NCBI GenBank assembly: GCA_963921825.1
Contig: OY997595.1
Location: 17,043,228 to 17,107,227, forward strand
Reading direction: 5' to 3'
Source of the DNA: Erodium maritimum
Lineage: Eukaryota > Streptophyta > Magnoliopsida > Geraniales > Geraniaceae
Length of the DNA stretch: 64,000 bases
Of this stretch, positions 58,656 to 64,000 are shown in pieces; the stretch's first letter is position 1; every line of letters begins with the position of its first letter. Position numbers and translations under genes: made by a program. The notes under the pieces are model-generated. The model worked only from the letters and a program-made list of their open reading frames with translations, was not told where the DNA came from and ran no database searches.

Positions 58656-60135
58656 CACCAGGGCAGTTTCGCCCTTCTTCAACCTCCAGCTCCTTTTCTC
58701 CGAAAAACCACCTTCAAATCCCAAATTTTACCCCTTCCAACTCCCAAAACAGTCCAAAACCCTCAATACTCCATTACCCATGGTAGGAATTAACACACAA
58801 ACAAGTTTCCAATGATTCATCAAATCAAAACCAACTTAAAAGCTCCAACAAACTAATGATTTCTCAACAAAACCCAACCAACCTTCTCATCAACAACATC
58901 TCCCACCATTTCTACTCAAACCCAACAACATCTAGCAATTTCACCCAAAACCCATGAAAAGAGATGAAGAGAAATGAGGATTAGAGAGTTCCATTACCTC
59001 TAGAAGATGGAGATGAAGAAGATGGTAGAGATTTTGAGGAGGGGTGGCTAAAGGAAGGCTTCAAGTGGCCTCTTCTTCCTTGATTCTTCTTCAAAGCTCC
59101 ATGGGAGCTCTTCTCTCTTGCTCCTACTCCAATTTTCGGCTACACCCAAAAGAATGAGTTGAATTTGCTTTTCCAATCTCATATAATACCTAGATGTGTC
59201 AAATGACCAAAAGCCCTTGAGCTAGAATCCCTTGTAGAAGCTTTTGGGAGGGTAAAAGGGTCTAAGACTACTCCCTTTTCTCTCTTTCAACCAAAAAGGG
59301 ACAAGTGTCCAAATAGGTTAGGTATTTTTCCAAAATAATTCCCAGCACAATAAAATAATGCTTTTAGTCGATAAAAAGTCTCGAATTGACCAAAATTGAC
59401 TTTCTCCAACATTATACTCAAACGAAAGGAATTTCTCTCCTTAAGCCAACCGTGATGATGGCTAAGTCGTTTGGGTTCCGGAAAAGTCCCGAGTGACTTC
59501 TTGAGTCATCGGTTGACTTTCCGGTAGCAAGTCAAACTTGCTTGGAAAGCCGCCGGTTCGACCGGGAGCGGGTCTTACATTATGCCTGCAAGCTTAAAAG
59601 CGTTTAAAATTGTGTTCTTTTAGATCATGCCGCTGACAGAGGAAAGGGAAAGCTAGGCGAGTGACCGAGATAACGACCGAGCTTGATTGTGCGCTTTTGG
59701 AGAAAGCATGCGAGGTAGGGAAAAGTAGCCGGATCTCGGCCCTGACTAGGGAAAGTTAACAGTAGAATTGCATGTGACACCGGGGTGTCGTGGGTTAAGT
59801 AGGTTTATCGAATATTATAAATGCATGATACGGGAACGTAGCGAATATTGGAAATGCATGTGACACTTAGTAGTGTCGTAGGAGCAGAGAGCTTAGCGTT
59901 ATTAGAATTACTGGAGGCATGTGACCATGCCCAAAGGTTGATTGCGAACTTATCGAGATTAGGAGTACTGGAGGCATATGACCATGCCCGGAGGTTGTTT
60001 GTGAAACTGTTGATATTAGGACTGTTGGAGTTATTGGTTATGCCGGAGGTTGATTGTGTATTTTGCGTCTTGGGCGGCCATGAGAGCCCGTGTTTTACTG
60101 TTGTGTCTTGGGTGGCCATGAGAGCCCGTGTTTTA

Positions 60136-60540
60136 CTGTTGTGTCTGGGTGGCCGTGAGTGCCGTGGGGTTGTTGAGCCCGTGAGTTACTGTTGGTGTGC
60201 CTTGGGTGGCCGTGAGTGCCGTGGGGTTGTTGAGACCGTGAGTTACTGTTGGTGTGTCTTGGGTGGCCGTGAGTGCCGTGGGGTTGTTGAGCCCGTGAGT
60301 TACTGTTGGTGTGTCTTGGTTGGCCGTGAGTGTCGTGGGGTTGTTGAGCCCGTGAGTTACTGTTGGAGTGTCTTGGGTGGCCGTGAGTGCCCGTGGGGTT
60401 GTTGAGCCCGTGAGTTATGGTTGGTGTGTCTTGGGAGGCCGTGAGTGCCCGTGGGGTTGTTGAGCCCGTGAGTTATGGTTGGTGTGTCTTGGGAGGCCGT
60501 GAGTGCCCGTGGGGTTGTTGAATCCGTGTTTTACTGTTGG
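60136..60540. repeat. About seven tandem copies of a 57-bp unit
   Basis: The unit containing GTGTCTTGGGTGGCCGTGAG and GGGGTTGTTGAGCCCGTGAG is repeated about seven times with few changes. Diverged versions occur at the same place in the solo LTR (28400-28900). The repeat length of 57 keeps a false frame open. Confidence 0.9.
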
Positions 60541-61292
60541 TGTCTTGGGTGGCCATGAGTGCCTGTGGAGTGTTGAACCTGTGTTGTTGCTGCTTGTTGA
60601 ACTTTGCTTGTGATTGTGATTGTGCTTGCCCGAGGTTAGTGACCCGACTGTGTGTTGGGAAGTGGTGTGGAATTTGGCTGGCTTACCTGACATGGATCGG
60701 TAAGTTGCGAGCGTTCTTTGGCTGGCCTGACCGAGTTTGAGTCTCGCGGGAGGTTGCGAGCGTTCTTTGGCTGGCTTGACCGAGTTCAAGTCTCGGGAAG
60801 TTGCGAGCGTTCTTTGGCTAGCCTGACCGAGTTCGAGTCTCGAGAGGTTGTGAGCGTTTTTAGGCGATGAGAGGGCAGCTCCCCTTCCGACTAGCTATCG
60901 GAAAAGCAGCGCTGTATATATCGCCAACAGGTCGACCGCCTGGAGCCTGACAGGGATTGGCAAAGCGCGTGGGGCAGGCTCGAGCCCAGCCGGTTAGCAA
61001 CCGGCACTGAGCAGCTGACAGGAGTGTGATCCTTTGTGATCTTGTTTGGTGTGTGATCCTTTGTGATCTTGGGTGTTGCGTGGTGGTCTGTCGTGTCTTT
61101 GGAGGAGGTCGTCGATCGTTGTGTCGGGTCTACCTTACGTGTCCGAGTGTTGAGTCGGCTGAGGAAAGTATCAGTGTGTGGGTGTCGGTCGGGTTACTTG
61201 AGTTGGGGATGGTGTTCCCGGTGTTGAGTTGGTTGTTGGTGTTACCGACATTGTCTGCTAATTATGCCGTAGTCAGTCTGTTATCCGTGATG

Positions 61293-61308
61293 GTGAGCTA
61301 ACGCTCAC
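61293..61308 (+). other. Hairpin GTGAGC-TAAC-GCTCAC in split LTR
   Basis: A perfect 6-bp stem with a 4-base loop lies 272 bp before the LTR end, followed by CCCTAGCTGCTTTTCCTACA and GGTA. It is the counterpart of 29579-29594; only a loop base differs. Confidence 0.7.
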
Positions 61309-61585
61309 CCCTAGCTGCTTTTCCTACAGGTACCGGTCGCAGGTTGGACTAGGTGAGCTTCCGAAGCTTGAAGAGCTGGGAGCGGGATTCTGGGTTTATT
61401 TTGAGTCTAGCGACGGATACCACACTTTTGTCCACTTGTTGGGACGTGTTTTAAGTTGTAAATATTATTTTGTTGAACAAACAGTGATCTTAAAGTGATT
61501 TAATGTAAAATGTTTCGTAATATTTTGTCGTTTTAAAAGTTCATGTCCTGAGTTCGGTTTACTGAAATTGGGGCGTGACACGGGT

Positions 61586-63825
61586 TCCCCGCCCCATTTC
61601 CATCCTTAGTTGTGACATCTGTCTCGTCCTATCATATTAGGGTTGCCCAAATAAGAGGAGGCAGTAGATATTTCCTGTATTATCAGTGTGTGACAACAAG
61701 TTATCCATCCGCTGAAAAGATGTTAGAATTGAAGAAAATCGAAGATTTATGATAATTGACCACTTGTCCAGACATATGACCGAAGGCATCTAGGGTAGTT
61801 TTTAAATTAGCGTCCTCCATCTTATTTTCCTTGCAAAGTATATAGTAGTGATCAGGAAAACAAAAATGTGGGTGAACGTAAGGGACCCCGTGATTTTCTT
61901 AGAATTGTACACTTATTTCACCATAAGAGAGAGACCCTCGATGTAGAATAGAAACAAAAAAGAGGATAATGGGTATCCTTGTCAAATCACCTTCTAAGGT
62001 CGTATACTACCCGTCTCCTTGCCAGCCAAACTAACCATGTAGCGAACTGTACTAGGGCATATGGAAATTAGTTCCAGCCCGATGTGTGTTTATCCTTAAG
62101 GTGTCCAACATAGTAAACATGAAAAGCCATTTAACCCTATCATAGGATTTTCTCATATCCAATTTAACTGCCATAAATTCATCTCAAGCTTGAGTATTCT
62201 ATTTTAGGAAGTAAACGAACTCATAAGAAATAACGATGTTGTCCCGAATTTCTCCCCCTACGAAAAATTCCGCTTGATTGTCATAGATTAACCCATTGAA
62301 TTCAAACTTGGGTATGTACGCCAGGACCTTGGATATGATCTTGAACAAGACATTACATAGGAAATGGGGTGGAGATAATAACTTGGGTTGGGGACAAAAC
62401 CTTTAGGATCAATGTAAGGATAGTATTGTTGAGGTAATTCAGTGTGCTCTTTGTGGTGAAGACCTCCCGCACAAAGACCACCACGTCATTGACCACAATT
62501 TCCCCAAAATGCTAGTATAAATAGGGTTTAAGTCCGTTTATCCCCAAATATTTATTTGGCCCCATATCAAAGATGGTTTTTCTAACATGTTCCATAGTAA
62601 TCTTGTGGAGAAGGTCGGTGTTCTGGGAAATGGATTGCTAAGGATGGTGGTAGAAGCGAAGGTTTCGAACTTGTGAAACCACTGAATGAAAGATTTCCCT
62701 GAAATAATCTTCTTAGAGGCCCTCCAGACCATTACCCTACGAGATCGGCCGACCTTGTTTGCTTGCAATTTCTCGAATCTGTTTATGAACTTTTAGTACG
62801 ATGCCGACGTGTCGAGGATCTTCATAAGCCTGTTACCCGTCACGAGCCAATGCTTATTTTCCCGCTGCTTCCAATACATGTACTTCTTGTCTAATGCCAG
62901 TCCGTATTATATAATGATGGGCTCCCGTTGTTGACCCTAGGTCTATCTGTTCTACCATTTAACAACGTAGTATGTCGTTGGCATCAACAAATTTTCCATG
63001 TACTTTCTTTTAACACATCACGCCCCCACATTGGAGATATGAGTTTGTATTGTTCATTGTCCCTCACAAACGTTCTGAATTATCCAGTCACATCCCGGAT
63101 CCTCTGTCCATATATTCTCAAACTGTAAGTGTGATGTCCCCTTCTCTAGACTTGGACCTCTCGTGTTCATCAACAAGAGTAGATGATATGAATTTGTGAT
63201 CTCCAAATTGGTGAGGGTAGCTCTAGAGAAAGGTTGGTTCAAATCCCTAAAAGCCAAAGCCTTGTCAAAACAAACATCCATCCTAATCACCATGTCCTTC
63301 TTCTGGTGCCGACGTAACTCTATGTCCCGAAACCCTATGTCCTCCAACGCATCTTAAAGTTTGTCCGTAAGGCGTCTAGGATATAGCCTACCCCTATTTC
63401 TCCGACTAGTGGACGACCCTATTAAAATCCCCAACAAAAAAGTCGGCCTCCTCCTCCGTTCCCAAATTTCTGAAGGCAGTCCAAAATTCCAGTCTCTTTG
63501 TATTGGTTCCTCATAGATCGCCGTGAACCTTAACCCCTCCCTCCCCCCCCCCCCCCCCCCAGCGATTGTACCAACCATCAATATAATATGAATTACCTCA
63601 AAATTGACTGGTTCTTACGATGGAAAAATAGGGTTGTGTCTTTTTTGCCCATCTTCGTTCCTCTTGAGAACCTCAGATTCCGTTGTAGAAGTTTCACCTC
63701 ATATGTCACGCACAAGATTTCGCACATGAAGAGGAGATCCAACCATGCTGGCTGAGTAGTACCTTCAGATGAGCTTGATGTTGATCTATCTCGAACCCTA
63801 TGCAATTCCACGAGAGGATTTTCAT
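61586..63825 (-). pseudogene. Ancient LINE ORF2 relic
   Basis: Minus-strand reading starts at ATG 63825 with MKILSWNCIG, the hallmark start of a plant L1 ORF2 endonuclease. Pieces of the endonuclease follow (GDFNRVV near 63420, FDKALAFRDLNQPFSRATLT near 63240, FENIWTEDPGCDWI near 63100). RT pieces follow downstream to about 61950 (KLDMRKSYDRV-like near 62160). Frameshifts and stops are frequent, so it is much older than the LINE at 4005-9693. A run of 18 C residues at 63543-63560 lies in it. Zinc-finger RT tail sequences were not recognised before the LTR boundary at 61580. Confidence 0.78.
63543..63560. repeat. Homopolymer C18
   Basis: Eighteen consecutive C residues lie within the old LINE relic. 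Confidence 0.95.
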
Positions 63826-64000
63826 CCCGACAAACAATACTCTATGCCTAGGTTGAAGCTTACATTTACAACAATAACCCAAACGAAGAGGATATTATAC
63901 CTCACTCTTCTAATATTTTTATATATAATACTACTTTCAAAAGATAGAATTTTGATATATATACATATTTTCTTTGTTTGATAGGTAAGAGTTTAAATTT
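63826..64000. other. AT-rich end of window
   Basis: This is AT-rich DNA upstream of the relic ORF2 start. Nothing further was recognised. Confidence 0.4.

Larger units (their letters stand above)
50539..59579 (-). mobile_element. Chromovirus-like Ty3/gypsy element inside the split LTR
   Basis: The element lies on the minus strand. It has a 2605-bp 5' LTR (56975-59579), a primer site, gag, a protease-RT-RNase H-integrase polyprotein with a chromodomain-like C-terminus, a polypurine tract, and only 116 bp of 3' LTR (50539-50654). The order RT before integrase defines Ty3/gypsy. The long LTRs and C-terminal chromodomain suggest the Tekay/Del group. Over the shared ~110 bp the two LTRs differ at about two positions, so insertion is recent. 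Stops make it non-functional. Confidence 0.92.
56975..59579 (-). repeat. 5' LTR of gypsy element, 2605 bp
   Basis: On the minus strand it begins TGTAAGACCCGCTCCCGG at 59579 and ends GGATTTGGGGTGTGACA at 56975. It includes a TGACG palindrome cluster (58510-58655) and a hairpin (57268-57281). It is related to the LTR at 1-2486 but diverged in the middle. Confidence 0.92.
59580..61580 (+). repeat. Split long LTR, right piece
   Basis: It continues the LTR of 50169-50538 from the point matching about 27855 in the solo LTR, beginning with TTAAAATTGTGTTCTTTTAG near 59605. It ends ATTGGGGCGTGACA at 61580, followed by CGGGT. About 1.1 kb of the family consensus (26766-27855 equivalent, including the GAA repeat) is missing between the two pieces. 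Confidence 0.9.

Noticed and set aside
59848..60405. 185-codon frame with Cys/Trp-rich 19-residue repeats
   Set aside because: It comes from the 57-bp tandem repeat within an LTR; the related LTR has no such frame.

Overview
This window is nuclear DNA of a flowering plant, probably a eudicot. It has intron-rich plant genes with GT-AG introns, CT-rich 5' leaders, plant-type Ty1/copia and Ty3/gypsy retrotransposons primed by initiator-Met tRNA, L1-type LINEs and MITEs. The species cannot be named from the sequence alone. All calls come from reading the sequence and the recalled features of protein families; no database search was possible.

Only two host genes look intact, and they face each other around 11-18 kb. 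The first is an 11-exon ELMO-domain gene on the plus strand (CDS 11148-14829, 297 aa by my exon model). The second is a 6-exon DUF789 gene on the minus strand (CDS 15949-18238, 320 aa). In both models every phase closes and every intron is GT-AG. Just upstream of the ELMO gene, on the minus strand, lies a broken IST1-like gene (9991-10477) with frameshifts, cut off by a copia LTR.

The rest is layered transposable elements. From 1 to 9990 a minus-strand copia element has been hit twice: by a long gypsy-type LTR (1-2486) in its protease region, and by a 5.7-kb LINE (4005-9693, 15-bp target duplication) in its 5' LTR. From 18.7 to 24.8 kb there are a hAT-like MITE carrying a decayed tRNA-like sequence, an unrecognised Ser/Pro-rich ORF, and an element with long terminal inverted repeats. 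From 24.8 to 39.2 kb an old Sirevirus-like element keeps gag and envelope-like sequence but has no visible pol; it is split by a 3.5-kb solo LTR (TSD ATCAC) and by a nearly complete Tnt1/Tork-like copia element (31985-37375). From 39.7 to 44.5 kb there are two ORF1-only LINE remnants. From 45.1 to 49.8 kb there are three retroposed units on the minus strand and a foldback MITE. From 50.2 to 61.6 kb a long LTR (TSD CGGGT) is split by a minus-strand chromovirus-like gypsy element with a 2.6-kb 5' LTR and only 116 bp of 3' LTR. From 61.6 kb onwards there is an ancient LINE ORF2 relic.

The points most worth following up are these: the gag-plus-envelope element without pol; a short hairpin at a constant distance from the end of three LTRs; TGACG-rich palindrome clusters in the long LTRs; two related non-autonomous retroposons with an L1-like 3' end; and a strong bias of premature stops towards TAG/TGA at Gln/Trp positions in unrelated elements.
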